In this document: piece by piece, positions 26,255 to 32,487 of the stretch
How positions within the stretch are numbered: position 1 is the first letter of the stretch
Layout of the letters: the number at the start of each line of letters is the position of its first letter
Notes under the pieces: model-generated
What the model was told of the DNA's origin: nothing
The model's database searches: none
Seen by the model: only the letters and a program-made list of their open reading frames with translations
Virus record (IMG/VR): IMGVR_UViG_3300044733_003647
Span: 92,658 to 156,657 of that record
Length of the DNA: 64,000 nt
DNA from: a virus
Strand: one strand, 5' to 3'
Translations under genes and position numbers: made by a program

Positions 26255-26445
26255 CCCATCGGGATGGGAAACTACCATGCCTGTGAAGGGTAGTAAAAGA
26301 ACCACAGGTGCCAATTCTGCCCACCTTAGGGCCTGTTTGTCGCTACGGTAAAAGGCGTCCGTGTAATTACACCTCTGACACGAAAGTTCAGACCAGTATA
26401 AGGTAAGCTGGATTAACCGCAACGCCTTCGGGGTTGCAATTTTTT
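26255..26445 (+). ncRNA. Structured leader RNA with pseudoknot, candidate manA-type RNA or riboswitch
   Basis: About 190 nt between a strong promoter and an intrinsic terminator, upstream of Hsp20. Visible structure: a 5' TCCCATC/GATGGGA hairpin; an H-type pseudoknot in which ACTACC (26271-26276) pairs with GGTAGT (26289-26294) and CCTGTG (26280-26285) pairs with CACAGG (26303-26308); a GCCC/GGGC hairpin; the palindrome GTGTAATTACAC; a CCAG/CTGG hairpin; and the terminator. The manA RNA motif of marine bacteria and cyanophages is pseudoknotted and reported upstream of ibpA-type chaperones, so it is the leading candidate. It may act by attenuation, because the terminator ends about 15 bases before the hsp20 ribosome site. 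No ORF longer than a few codons fits. Confidence 0.6.
26419..26445 (+). terminator. Terminator or attenuator before hsp20
   Basis: GCAACGCC pairs with GGGTTGC around a UUCG loop (one bulged G), followed by AATTTTTT. It lies directly upstream of the hsp20 ribosome site, so hsp20 expression from the 26220 promoter requires read-through. Confidence 0.82.
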
Positions 26446-26469
26446 GTACTCGCTTAATAGGAGAACTAT

Positions 26470-26931
26470 ATGACATACGTAAAAGATGTGTTCGGCAAAG
26501 ACCTTTTCGACTTCCACAAATTTGACCCTTTCGCTGTTGGTTACGACAAGATGTTCGATGACCTGCAAGAAATGGCAAAGAATGTGACTAAGGCTATTCC
26601 TTCTTATCCCCCATATAACATTCGCCAAGTCAAAGATAACAAATGGGTTATCGAACTGGCAGTTGCAGGTTTTGCAAAATCTGATATTGAGGTAACTCTA
26701 GAAGGTAATAAATTGGTTATCAAAGGCGCAACACAGGACAATGAGCCTGAAGAAGGTACATTCCTACACAAAGGCATTGCTACTCGCAATTTCACCCGCG
26801 AATTCAAACTTGCGGACAAAATCGAAATTGAAAATGCGGAACTTACCAATGGTATGTTAAAGATTTGGTTGGAAAACCTAGTCAAAACACAAGACATGGT
26901 CAAGAAAATTTCCGTGAAAAGTAAAGAATAA
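26470..26931 (+). CDS. Small heat shock protein, Hsp20/IbpA-like
   Basis: A 153-residue alpha-crystallin-domain chaperone. PSYPPYNIRQVKDNKWVIELAVAGFAKSDIEVTLEGNKLVIKG (about residues 44-86) is the IbpA-type start of the domain, with the A-G-F..DI signature; FTREFKLADKIEIENAELTNGMLKIWLEN contains the (N)G-M-L-x-I motif. It binds unfolding proteins during infection. Such genes are common in T4-like marine phages. The ribosome site AGGAGA lies behind the leader terminator. Confidence 0.92.
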   Translation: MTYVKDVFGKDLFDFHKFDPFAVGYDKMFDDLQEMAKNVTKAIPSYPPYNIRQVKDNKWVIELAVAGFAKSDIEVTLEGNKLVIKGATQDNEPEEGTFLHKGIATRNFTREFKLADKIEIENAELTNGMLKIWLENLVKTQDMVKKISVKSKE

Positions 26932-26932
26932 A

Positions 26933-27019
26933 ATGATTAGAAAATTATTCGAAGCTTTTTTGGAAGCAATTCAAAATCTTAAAAAATATAAATCTGGACC
27001 AAGTATAAAAGGTAGTTAA
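26933..27019 (+). CDS. Putative 28-residue peptide
   Basis: An ATG one base after the hsp20 stop opens a 28-codon frame. The peptide is amphipathic and basic (MIRKLFEAFLEAIQNLKKY...). Translation would rely on re-initiation after hsp20. Only position and amphipathicity support it. Confidence 0.3.
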   Translation: MIRKLFEAFLEAIQNLKKYKSGPSIKGS

Positions 27020-27033
27020 TACCAAAACCAAAT

Positions 27034-27069
27034 GGAGGGCTTGACAGGCCCTCCACTTTATTGTATAAT
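27034..27069 (+). promoter_or_regulatory. Hairpin overlapping a sigma-70 promoter
   Basis: GGAGGGC (27034-27040) pairs with GCCCTCC (27048-27054); the loop contains TTGACA (27041-27046). With a 17-base spacer to TATAAT (27064-27069), the same bases form a perfect promoter. The hairpin could end or protect the hsp20 transcript. The predicted start near 27076 coincides with the next gene's ATG. Confidence 0.75.
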
Positions 27070-27075
27070 TTTATT

Positions 27076-27273
27076 ATGAAAACGCAAAAAAAATCTATTC
27101 TCAAAAAAGTCCGTGTGAAAATCTCAAATGAGGAGTTCTACACGTTCTCTGATTGGCCATCAAAGGAAATTGATGGTGTGGAATTTATTGCCGTGAATAA
27201 ACGTCTTCCAGCAGGTAATCAAACACAACTAATCCATTGGTTGCGTAAAGATAGCGTAGAATATATCAAATAA
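27076..27273 (+). CDS. Small hypothetical protein, possibly leaderless
   Basis: A 65-residue basic protein (MKTQKKSILKKVRVKISNEEFYTF..WPSKEIDGVEFIAVNKRLP....QLIHWLRKDSVEYIK). ATG 27076 is used because the TATAAT box ends 7 bases before it; this implies a leaderless or nearly leaderless mRNA, and no ribosome site fits. A short beta protein of unknown function. It is followed at once by a tRNA. Confidence 0.55.
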   Translation: MKTQKKSILKKVRVKISNEEFYTFSDWPSKEIDGVEFIAVNKRLPAGNQTQLIHWLRKDSVEYIK

Positions 27274-27278
27274 TATTT

Positions 27279-27354
<76 letters not shown>

Positions 27355-27372
27355 TTTTAAAAAAGGAAAAAC

Positions 27373-27822
27373 ATGTCTACCACAATAAAAAACTTAGAGA
27401 GTGCATTGGCTGGTGAGTCAATGGCACATATTAAATATCGCTATTTCGCCAAGATTGCCCAAGATGAAGGTTTTGAGGACATTGCTAAACATTTTTGGCA
27501 TACCGCAGACCAAGAACTTCTACATGCATGGGGTCACCTTGAGTTGTTGATTGGTAAGCCTTCCACTAAAGAATGTTTGGAGAAAGCAATTGAAGGTGAA
27601 ACGTATGAATTCACCACAATGTATCCAGATTTTCAACGTGCAGCTGAACTTGAAGGTGATCTTACCGCCTCAATGGAAGCAAAAGTACAAATTGAAGAAT
27701 CTAAAGAACACGCCGAACAATTTAAAAAGGTTCTTGAATTGGCAGAGAAACGTTTCGCTGCACTTGCTAAGGTCGAGAAACGCCACGCAGAAGCATATCA
27801 ACAAAAACTAGGAGAACTATAA
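27373..27822 (+). CDS. Rubrerythrin-type diiron protein
   Basis: A 149-residue four-helix ferritin-like protein. Helix 1 has ALAGESMAHIKYRYFA, helix 2 the ExxH of QELLHAWGH, helix 3 E-GDLTASMEAKVQIEES, and helix 4 EHAEQFKK, giving the carboxylate/His ligands of a rubrerythrin diiron site. It lacks the usual C-terminal rubredoxin domain, which is encoded separately in the next gene. The pair would reduce hydrogen peroxide in the infected cell. It is preceded by AAAGGAAAA. Confidence 0.85.
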   Translation: MSTTIKNLESALAGESMAHIKYRYFAKIAQDEGFEDIAKHFWHTADQELLHAWGHLELLIGKPSTKECLEKAIEGETYEFTTMYPDFQRAAELEGDLTASMEAKVQIEESKEHAEQFKKVLELAEKRFAALAKVEKRHAEAYQQKLGEL

Positions 27823-27953
27823 TGAGTGAGAAAGTATATGTTTGTATCGTTTGTGGTCACACATTGTCTGAAGCAGATTATTTGAGTCTGCCAGATTCAG
27901 TTAATTGTCCCGAGTGTGGTGTTTCTAAAGAAGATTATGTTTTGATGGAGTAA
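27822..27953 (+). CDS. Rubredoxin-like protein
   Basis: A 43-residue protein starting in the TAATG overlap with rubrerythrin. Two Cys pairs, YVCIVCGH and NCPECGVS, form the Fe(Cys)4 knuckles of a rubredoxin domain. It is the natural electron donor partner, so the phage has split the usual two-domain rubrerythrin into two coupled genes. Confidence 0.85.
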   Translation: MSEKVYVCIVCGHTLSEADYLSLPDSVNCPECGVSKEDYVLME

Positions 27954-27956
27954 TTT

Positions 27957-28367
27957 ATGGACTGCATGGTTATTGGTGATAGCATTGCGGTTGGTACAGC
28001 AATGTACCGACCAGAATGTGTTAGTTATTCGCGTGGTGGTTGGAATACTTGGCAGTGGAATAGAGATTATCTTTCTATGGCATCAAGTAAATCTTATAAG
28101 ACAGTGATTATTAGTTTGGGTGCTAATGACCATGCAGGCGTAAAAACTGAGCAAGAACTCCGCAAAATGCGTCAAAACATTAAAGCGGATAGAGTTTTTT
28201 GGATTAGTCCAGGTATGGAACGCAAGCCTGTACCTCAAACTGCAATCGAAAAAATTGCAAAAGAATATGGTGATTTTGTTTTACCTAGACCTAAAGATCA
28301 TATGAGTACTGATGGAATTCATCCTACAGGTAAAGGTTATAAAATTCTGGCAGAACAATCTAGATGA
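27957..28367 (+). CDS. SGNH-family hydrolase
   Basis: A 136-residue hydrolase with the SGNH blocks: GDSIAVG (nucleophile Ser9), a Gly in the SYSRGGWNT region, LGANDH (Asn57), and D-G-I-H-P (Asp119, His122). Such enzymes cleave esters of lipids or acetylated sugars. The small size and absence of a signal peptide suggest a cytoplasmic or virion role. It follows the rubredoxin gene by 3 bases. Confidence 0.82.
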   Translation: MDCMVIGDSIAVGTAMYRPECVSYSRGGWNTWQWNRDYLSMASSKSYKTVIISLGANDHAGVKTEQELRKMRQNIKADRVFWISPGMERKPVPQTAIEKIAKEYGDFVLPRPKDHMSTDGIHPTGKGYKILAEQSR

Positions 28368-28379
28368 ATACGAAGTTCC

Positions 28380-28874
28380 TTAAGTTTTTGTAAAGATTAG
28401 CCACATAAATTTAATAAAGGCAATTAAAATAAACAATCCAATCAAAGAAACAACTATGGTTAAAAAATCTTCTGCCATTTGTTCTCTTTGTTTGGCTTTT
28501 GCTTTTATCATTTCCCTTTCAGCAGCATTTCTCTCTTTGATTAGGCGTGTTCGTTCGCGGAGCATGTCTTCCCAAACATCTCCGTTGCCACTGTATATCA
28601 ACAGTTCTTTAAGTTCTTTTTCGGCATCTCTGAGTCTTTTCGAATTCATTGCAAGTTCTAAAGCTACAGCACCTAATTCACTGTCACTTTTACCAACATT
28701 TTTTGCTTTCAGTTTAACTGAAGCTGAATGTACCGTATCGGATGAATTGAAAAATTTTATAAACTCACCGGTTAAAGAATGAATATCTTTACCTAGAGCC
28801 ATTGCTTTTTTGATATTATTAACTGACGATTGAGCCACACTAAAAGCGATGCCGATTGTTACAGGATCAATCAT
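28380..28874 (-). CDS. Membrane-anchored coiled-coil protein (minus strand)
   Basis: A 164-residue protein read against its neighbours. The N-terminus has MIDPVTIGIAFSVAQSSVNNIKKAM, residues about 75-130 are a charged coiled coil rich in Arg/Glu/Lys, and the C-terminus is a single hydrophobic span (FLTIVVSLIGLFILIAFIKFMWLIF). The start region overlaps the upstream end of the dCMP deaminase leader, and CCTAAATAAT on the minus strand before the ATG resembles a late box. Homologous-looking proteins occur in other marine T4-like phages, without known role. Confidence 0.7.
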   Translation of the reverse strand: MIDPVTIGIAFSVAQSSVNNIKKAMALGKDIHSLTGEFIKFFNSSDTVHSASVKLKAKNVGKSDSELGAVALELAMNSKRLRDAEKELKELLIYSGNGDVWEDMLRERTRLIKERNAAEREMIKAKAKQREQMAEDFLTIVVSLIGLFILIAFIKFMWLIFTKT

Positions 28875-28894
28875 ATAATTATTTAGGATGTGAA

Positions 28895-29410
28895 ATGAAA
28901 GAAAAATTTATTAATGCATATATGAAAACGGCCGAGGTGTTCGCAGAACTATCCTCGGCTCGTAGACTCCATGTCGGTGCGATTGTTGTAAAAGATGATC
29001 GCATCATTTCAATTGGTTATAATGGTACTCCTTCTGGTTGGGATAACAACTGTGAAGATAAAGAGTATATGGACCAAGGAGCTGGTGGTTGGCTCAGTCC
29101 AGAAGAAATTGAACATTCATGGCCAAACCTAGAACAACAACTTCCAAAAGAATCCAATATTTGGAAAAGATATAAGTTAACAACCAAACCTGAGGTACTT
29201 CATGCTGAAACAAATGCAATTGCAAAGTTGGCTAAAAATGGCGCTTCTTCTAATGGTGCTGTATTGTTTGTTACTCACGCTCCTTGTTTGGATTGCGCCA
29301 AGCTTGTATATCAAAGTGGCATCAATTCTGTGTATTATCGCAACAGTTATCGTAGTGAAAGTGGCATTCAATTCTTGGAGAAAGCTGGAGTTAAAGTAGA
29401 GAAAATTTAG
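28895..29410 (+). CDS. cd: dCMP deaminase
   Basis: A 171-residue zinc deaminase converting dCMP to dUMP for dTTP synthesis. Zinc ligands are H103 with catalytic E105 (HAETNAI) and C131/C134 (PCLDC). The insert YNGTPSGWDNNCEDKEY carries the substrate-binding and extra zinc region typical of the dCMP family. ATG 28895 is chosen; the frame is open further up but overlaps the minus-strand gene. T4 has the same enzyme (gene cd). Confidence 0.92.
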   Translation: MKEKFINAYMKTAEVFAELSSARRLHVGAIVVKDDRIISIGYNGTPSGWDNNCEDKEYMDQGAGGWLSPEEIEHSWPNLEQQLPKESNIWKRYKLTTKPEVLHAETNAIAKLAKNGASSNGAVLFVTHAPCLDCAKLVYQSGINSVYYRNSYRSESGIQFLEKAGVKVEKI

Positions 29411-29413
29411 TTG

Positions 29414-29420
29414 ATAAATA
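29414..29420 (+). promoter_or_regulatory. Late promoter box (ATAAATA)
   Basis: ATAAATA just after the deaminase stop and about 40 bases before the metallopeptidase-like gene. Confidence 0.4.
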
Positions 29421-29458
29421 TATGTGGGTAATAGTGTCTCAAAAATGGAGATTCTTTG

Positions 29459-29965
29459 ATGCAGGTACGTATACTTAACTGTCCAGATAAAGACTTCAGA
29501 CCTTTCGTTGAGAGAGCTGCCGTTTTTTACGCCAAAGAACTTATACCAAATACCAGAATTCGAAATAATTGCCTAACAGAAATACATTTCGATACTAAAT
29601 TAGATGATTATGGCTTCGCAAGTGTAGAAGATTACAATAGCAGAAAACAACCTAGACATTTTATTATCGAAATCAATCCACTTATTGGTTCCAGAAGAAT
29701 ACTTGAAACACTTGCACATGAAATGGTACACGTGAAACAGTACATTTTTGGTGAAACCAATGATACATTAACCAAATGGCGTAATAAAAAATTAGATCCT
29801 GATAAAATAGATTATTGGGTACAGCCTTGGGAAATAGATGCGTATGGCAGAGAAACAGGTTTATTAACCAAGTTTGCGATATCAGAACTTCTATGGGAAG
29901 TATTTGACGACTTTGTTGACCCTTCTGGCCCAATACAAGAAAAACCAATTGCCTGGAAAAGATAA
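29459..29965 (+). CDS. HExxH metallopeptidase-like protein
   Basis: A 168-residue protein; ATG 29459 follows TGGAG, a TTG one codon earlier is ignored. Zinc motif HEMVH at residues 87-91 is followed 34 residues later by PWEIDAYGRE (E125), a plausible third ligand as in SprT/IrrE-like proteases. The phage might cut a host or phage protein. It is coupled to the methyltransferase by TAATG. Confidence 0.7.
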   Translation: MQVRILNCPDKDFRPFVERAAVFYAKELIPNTRIRNNCLTEIHFDTKLDDYGFASVEDYNSRKQPRHFIIEINPLIGSRRILETLAHEMVHVKQYIFGETNDTLTKWRNKKLDPDKIDYWVQPWEIDAYGRETGLLTKFAISELLWEVFDDFVDPSGPIQEKPIAWKR

Positions 29966-30510
29966 TGTCACACAAAGCACAATTAAATTTTGTTAATCGA
30001 TTAAAAGAAAATAAACCTAATTTTTTTAATAATGCAAAAATTATTGAAATTGGAAGTTTGGATATTAATGGAACAATTAGAAGTTTTTTTGAAAATTGTG
30101 ATTATGTTGGTGTCGATGTTGGGCCGGGAAAAGGAGTCGATTTGGTTTGTGAAGGTCAAAAAGTAGATCATCCAGACAACACTTATGATGTTTCTTGTTC
30201 TTGTAATTGTTTCGAACATAATCCATATTGGGTTGAAACATTTAGAAATATGTTTAGATTAACAAAAAGTGGTGGACTAATTTTTGTTTCTGTTCCTACC
30301 ACGGGAAGACCGCCTCATGGTACACATGAAATTTCTCCGGAAGATAGTCCATTAACAATAAGCATTGGTTGGAATTACTATAAAAATTTAACCGAAAAAG
30401 ACTTTACTGATAATTTTAATTTAAATGAAATGTTTAGTGAATTTAAATTTGAAGAATACCATGAAGAAAATAGTGAACATGATTTATACTTTTTTGGTAT
30501 TAAAAAATAA
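29965..30510 (+). CDS. SAM-dependent methyltransferase (class I)
   Basis: A 181-residue protein of the type 11 methyltransferase pattern: IIEIGSLDINGTI (motif I), DYVGVDVGPGKGVD (acidic end of strand 2), NTYDVSCSCNCFEH, and LTKSGGLIFVSVP. The substrate is unknown. The region is markedly A/T-rich compared with neighbours. It ends just before the tRNA region promoter. Confidence 0.7.
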   Translation: MSHKAQLNFVNRLKENKPNFFNNAKIIEIGSLDINGTIRSFFENCDYVGVDVGPGKGVDLVCEGQKVDHPDNTYDVSCSCNCFEHNPYWVETFRNMFRLTKSGGLIFVSVPTTGRPPHGTHEISPEDSPLTISIGWNYYKNLTEKDFTDNFNLNEMFSEFKFEEYHEENSEHDLYFFGIKK

Positions 30511-30524
30511 TTTTTAAAAACCGC

Positions 30525-30553
30525 TTGACAAACAAACAAAACGCCTATATAAT
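30525..30553 (+). promoter_or_regulatory. Sigma-70 promoter before the tRNA region
   Basis: TTGACA (30525-30530), 17-base spacer, TATAAT (30548-30553). It drives a short transcript ending at 30752. Confidence 0.82.
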
Positions 30554-30584
30554 ACAAACATTGTTAAATTTTTTAGGAAGAATC

Positions 30585-30689
30585 GTGTCTCTCATACATA
30601 AACCCTTTAGTTTGCAGCCAGAGTATCGCACAATTAATTGTGCCGATGCGTCATGGCCGACCGGGTTTTGTGTAGAAAAGGATTGTTAA
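30585..30689 (+). CDS. Putative 34-residue peptide with own promoter and terminator
   Basis: GTG at 30585 has an AGGA-type ribosome site 8-9 bases upstream and opens 34 codons (VSLIHKPFSLQPEYRTINC..., ending FCVEKDC). Three Cys residues are present. It lies about 25 bases behind the predicted transcription start and is followed by an intrinsic terminator. Either a small early peptide acting on the host, or a non-coding RNA that happens to contain a frame. Confidence 0.4.
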   Translation: MSLIHKPFSLQPEYRTINCADASWPTGFCVEKDC

Positions 30690-30722
30690 GAACTAAGTTC
30701 TAAAAAAGACTCCAAACACAAG

Positions 30723-30752
30723 ACCCTTAGACTAAAACTCTAAGGGTTTTTT
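30723..30752 (+). terminator. Intrinsic terminator
   Basis: ACCCTTAGA pairs with TCTAAGGGT around a 7-base loop, followed by a run of six T residues. Confidence 0.9.
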
Positions 30753-30782
30753 GTTTGGTGTTGCGATAAAACAACACACTGG

Positions 30783-30811
30783 TTGACAGGTCATTGAATC
30801 TGTCATACAAT
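30783..30811 (+). promoter_or_regulatory. Sigma-70 promoter of the first tRNA group
   Basis: TTGACA (30783-30788), 17-base spacer, TACAAT (30806-30811), 38 bases ahead of tRNA-Gln. Confidence 0.8.
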
Positions 30812-30817
30812 ACACTT

Positions 30818-30834
30818 TGTTCTTTAAAAATTTA
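30818..30834 (+). promoter_or_regulatory. boxA-like antitermination element
   Basis: TGTTCTTTAAAAATTTA lies between the tRNA promoter and tRNA-Gln and is repeated exactly at 32150. It resembles the boxA (TGCTCTTTAACA) of bacterial rRNA leaders, which recruits NusB/NusE to allow long untranslated transcripts. Confidence 0.55.
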
Positions 30835-30848
30835 TAGAGTTATTTTGA

Positions 30849-30922
30849 TCCCGGATTGTGTAGTGGTAGCACAGCAGACTTTGACTCTGTTAGTATAAGT
30901 TCGATTCTTATTCCGGGTGCCA
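30849..30922 (+). tRNA. tRNA-Gln(TTG)
   Basis: Anticodon loop CTTTGAC, T-loop TTCGATT, encoded CCA. First tRNA of the array; its CCA is also the start of the helix of the following structured RNA. Confidence 0.92.
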
Positions 30923-31126
30923 TAAGTATGATAATTAAGTTGTCGGATGTGTGAAAGCAAGAGCCTCGAAATTCTTGTAAGTTGGACCTAATTAGTCTAG
31001 TAGCAAACAAGTAACACTATCACTGACGGATCCTAAGAGTAGAAATACTCATAAGCACAGGCGCTGATAAATTGTGCATAATGCTTCCAATGTTGTGATG
31101 GAAGAACTTAATTATCATTCTTATGG
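30920..31126 (+). ncRNA. Helix-closed RNA 1 (after tRNA-Gln)
   Basis: A 207-nt element closed by a 22-position inverted repeat (30920-30941 with 31105-31126) with a single mismatch; its 5' arm begins with the CCA of tRNA-Gln and its 3' arm ends TGG. Internal hairpins include CAAGA/TCTTG, GAGTA-GAAA-TACTC, GCACA/TGTGC and CTTCCA/TGGAAG. No ORF. Role unknown; a stable RNA, a maturation device for the tRNA, or a relative of the T4 stable RNAs C and D are possible. Confidence 0.55.
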
Positions 31127-31141
31127 CAAAGGAGATATGCA

Positions 31142-31600
31142 ATGAAAAAAATTGTATTGTCTATATTATTGTCTTTACCTTTATTTGCTCATGCATGTAA
31201 AGGTTATGTGATAGGATTTAAAGGTTTGAATGATTCATTTAATTCTGTTGCATTTCAGAAATACTCAAATCGTTTAGGTTATTGTGGTAAATCTTTTTCT
31301 TGGTTTCAAGATAGAGAAGCATTACAATACATTCAAACACTAAAGAAACCTTATCGCCTTTATGGTTTCAGTAGAGGCGCACAGACAGTTTCAGATGTGT
31401 TAAAACAAACGAAAAGAAAACCTGAGTATGTCGTGACCATTGGTGCTTACAAAACTGCGAATGTTAATTTTGATGAGTACGATATACGTTATGATAATTT
31501 TTTTGACCATTCTGGAGTAGGTCAGAAAAGCCCAGGAGTATTTTTCAATGTGTCTCATGCAGACATAGAGAAAGAAGTTAGTGAATTTATAATAGAATAA
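31142..31600 (+). CDS. Secreted alpha/beta-hydrolase-like protein
   Basis: A 152-residue protein within the tRNA array. The signal peptide MKKIVLSILLSLPLFAHA is followed by YVIGFKGL..., a nucleophile elbow YGFSRGAQ (Ser77 in GxSxG) near the middle and a late FFNVSHADI with His near the C-terminus. This suggests a small lipase/esterase-like fold exported to the periplasm. An AAAGGAGA site precedes the ATG. Target unknown; it may alter the host envelope. Confidence 0.65.
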   Translation: MKKIVLSILLSLPLFAHACKGYVIGFKGLNDSFNSVAFQKYSNRLGYCGKSFSWFQDREALQYIQTLKKPYRLYGFSRGAQTVSDVLKQTKRKPEYVVTIGAYKTANVNFDEYDIRYDNFFDHSGVGQKSPGVFFNVSHADIEKEVSEFIIE

Positions 31601-31601
31601 T

Positions 31602-31693
31602 GGAAGCGTGCCAGAGTCCGGTTTATTGGAACAGTCTTGAAAACTGTCGATCTAGAAATAGGTCCGTGAGTTCGAATCTCACCGCTTCCACCA
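31602..31693 (+). tRNA. tRNA-Ser(TGA)
   Basis: Class II cloverleaf, acceptor GGAAGCG/CGCTTCC, loop CTTGAAA, long variable arm, encoded CCA. Confidence 0.95.
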
Positions 31694-31696
31694 ATT

Positions 31697-31770
31697 CAGG
31701 GTATATGATAGTGGCAGTCGCCGAGGTTTGGAACCTTGTAGTGCAAGTTCGATTCTTGCTACCCTGACCA
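31697..31770 (+). tRNA. tRNA-Pro(TGG), first copy
   Basis: Acceptor CAGGGTA/TACCCTG, loop TTTGGAA, T-loop TTCGATT, encoded CCA. Position 37 is A rather than the usual G of tRNA-Pro, unlike the second copy at 33820. Confidence 0.88.
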
Positions 31771-31780
31771 CAAAGATTTC

Positions 31781-31870
31781 GGAGAGTGGGCAGGATGGTA
31801 ATGCAGCGGATTGCTAATCCGTAGATCGTGTAACAGCGGTCAGTGGGTTCGACTCCCACACTCTCCACCA
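31781..31870 (+). tRNA. tRNA-Ser(GCT)
   Basis: Acceptor GGAGAGT/ACTCTCC, loop TTGCTAA, class II variable arm, encoded CCA. Confidence 0.94.
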
Positions 31871-31872
31871 AT

Positions 31873-31963
31873 ACCTCTGTAGTTTAATGGTAAAACAGCG
31901 GATTTATACCCCGTAGCGCCAGATAAGCGGCTGATGTGAGTTCGATTCTCACCAGAGGTACCA
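31873..31963 (+). tRNA. Class II tRNA with TAT anticodon (Ile-like?)
   Basis: Acceptor ACCTCTG/CAGAGGT, D-stem GTTT/AAAC, loop TTTATAC giving anticodon TAT by position, a 21-base variable arm, T-loop TTCGATT, encoded CCA. The anticodon stem ends in an A/C mismatch. TAT would read Ile ATA, but a long variable arm is a feature of Leu/Ser/Tyr, so the amino acid identity is uncertain. Confidence 0.7.
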
Positions 31964-31969
31964 ATTTAT

Positions 31970-32045
31970 GTGGGTGTGACCCGAAAGGCTAGGGAACGGA
32001 TTGCAAATCCGTTTTATGCAGGTTCGATTCCTGTCACCCACTCCA
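31970..32045 (+). tRNA. tRNA-Cys(GCA)
   Basis: Acceptor GTGGGTG/CACCCAC, loop TTGCAAA, T-loop TTCGATT, encoded CCA. Confidence 0.94.
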
Positions 32046-32096
32046 GTTCATTCGCCATTCGCGAATAGAGAATGTTGTTAAAAAACAACAGTATGG

Positions 32097-32124
32097 TTGA
32101 CAGATTCGGTAGTTCTGTTACAAT
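32097..32124 (+). promoter_or_regulatory. Sigma-70 promoter of the second tRNA group
   Basis: TTGACA (32097-32102), 16-base spacer, TACAAT (32119-32124), preceded by a GTTGTT/AACAAC hairpin. It repeats the plan of the promoter at 30783. Confidence 0.75.
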
Positions 32125-32149
32125 ACATTCATACGTTGAGAAATCAACA

Positions 32150-32166
32150 TGTTCTTTAAAAATTTA
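32150..32166 (+). promoter_or_regulatory. boxA-like antitermination element, second copy
   Basis: An exact repeat of the 17-base TGTTCTTTAAAAATTTA of 30818-30834, one base before tRNA-Leu(TAA). Confidence 0.55.
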
Positions 32167-32167
32167 C

Positions 32168-32256
32168 GCGAGTGTGGTGGAACGGTATACACAGCAGACT
32201 TAAAATCTGCCAGGACCGCAAGGTCCTTGAGGGTTCGAATCCCTCCACTCGCACCA
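32168..32256 (+). tRNA. tRNA-Leu(TAA)
   Basis: Acceptor GCGAGTG/CACTCGC, loop CTTAAAA, class II variable arm, encoded CCA. Confidence 0.95.
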
Positions 32257-32258
32257 AT

Positions 32259-32334
32259 GCACCTATCGTCTAACGGTTAGGACGGCGCCCTTTCAAGGCG
32301 CAAACGAGGGGTTCGATTCCCCCTAGGTGTACCA
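32259..32334 (+). tRNA. tRNA-Glu(TTC)
   Basis: Acceptor GCACCTA/TAGGTGT, loop CTTTCAA, T-loop TTCGATT, encoded CCA. The CCA is shared with the next helix-closed RNA. Confidence 0.94.
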
Positions 32335-32479
32335 TTTGTTTAGTGTTATCAAGGTATCGTGTATGGACGCATACACTATTCGGGCTCAACCGGCCGGGAA
32401 CGGGTCCTGATATAACTGCATCGGCTTTGAAGAGGAAGCACCTCAATTCTAAATTTGCACGATAACACTAAACAAATGG
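32332..32479 (+). ncRNA. Helix-closed RNA 2 (after tRNA-Glu)
   Basis: A 148-nt element closed by a perfect 19-bp inverted repeat (32332-32350 with 32461-32479). The 5' arm starts with the CCA of tRNA-Glu. Inside are a 7-bp GTGTATG/CATACAC hairpin (32359-32376), a C/G-rich stretch around CCGGCCGG, and GAGG/CCTC. No ORF; function unknown. Confidence 0.6.
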
Positions 32480-32487
32480 TAATTTAT

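Noticed and set aside
26255-26445. tmRNA or RNase P RNA
   Set aside because: No tRNA-like ends, no tag frame and no conserved RNase P boxes; it lies between promoter and attenuator of hsp20.
28456-28782. Plus-strand 108-aa ORF
   Set aside because: It is antisense to the better supported minus-strand coiled-coil membrane protein.
30920-31126. Insertion sequence or MITE, from the terminal inverted repeats
   Set aside because: Arms differ between elements, there are no target duplications, and the 5' arms include functional CCA tails of tRNAs, which fits RNA structure better than transposition.
31623-31871. Minus-strand ORF across tRNA-Ser and tRNA-Pro
   Set aside because: It is an artefact of reading through tRNA genes; similar antisense ORFs at 33255-33512, 34151-34384 and 36116-36304 have the same cause.
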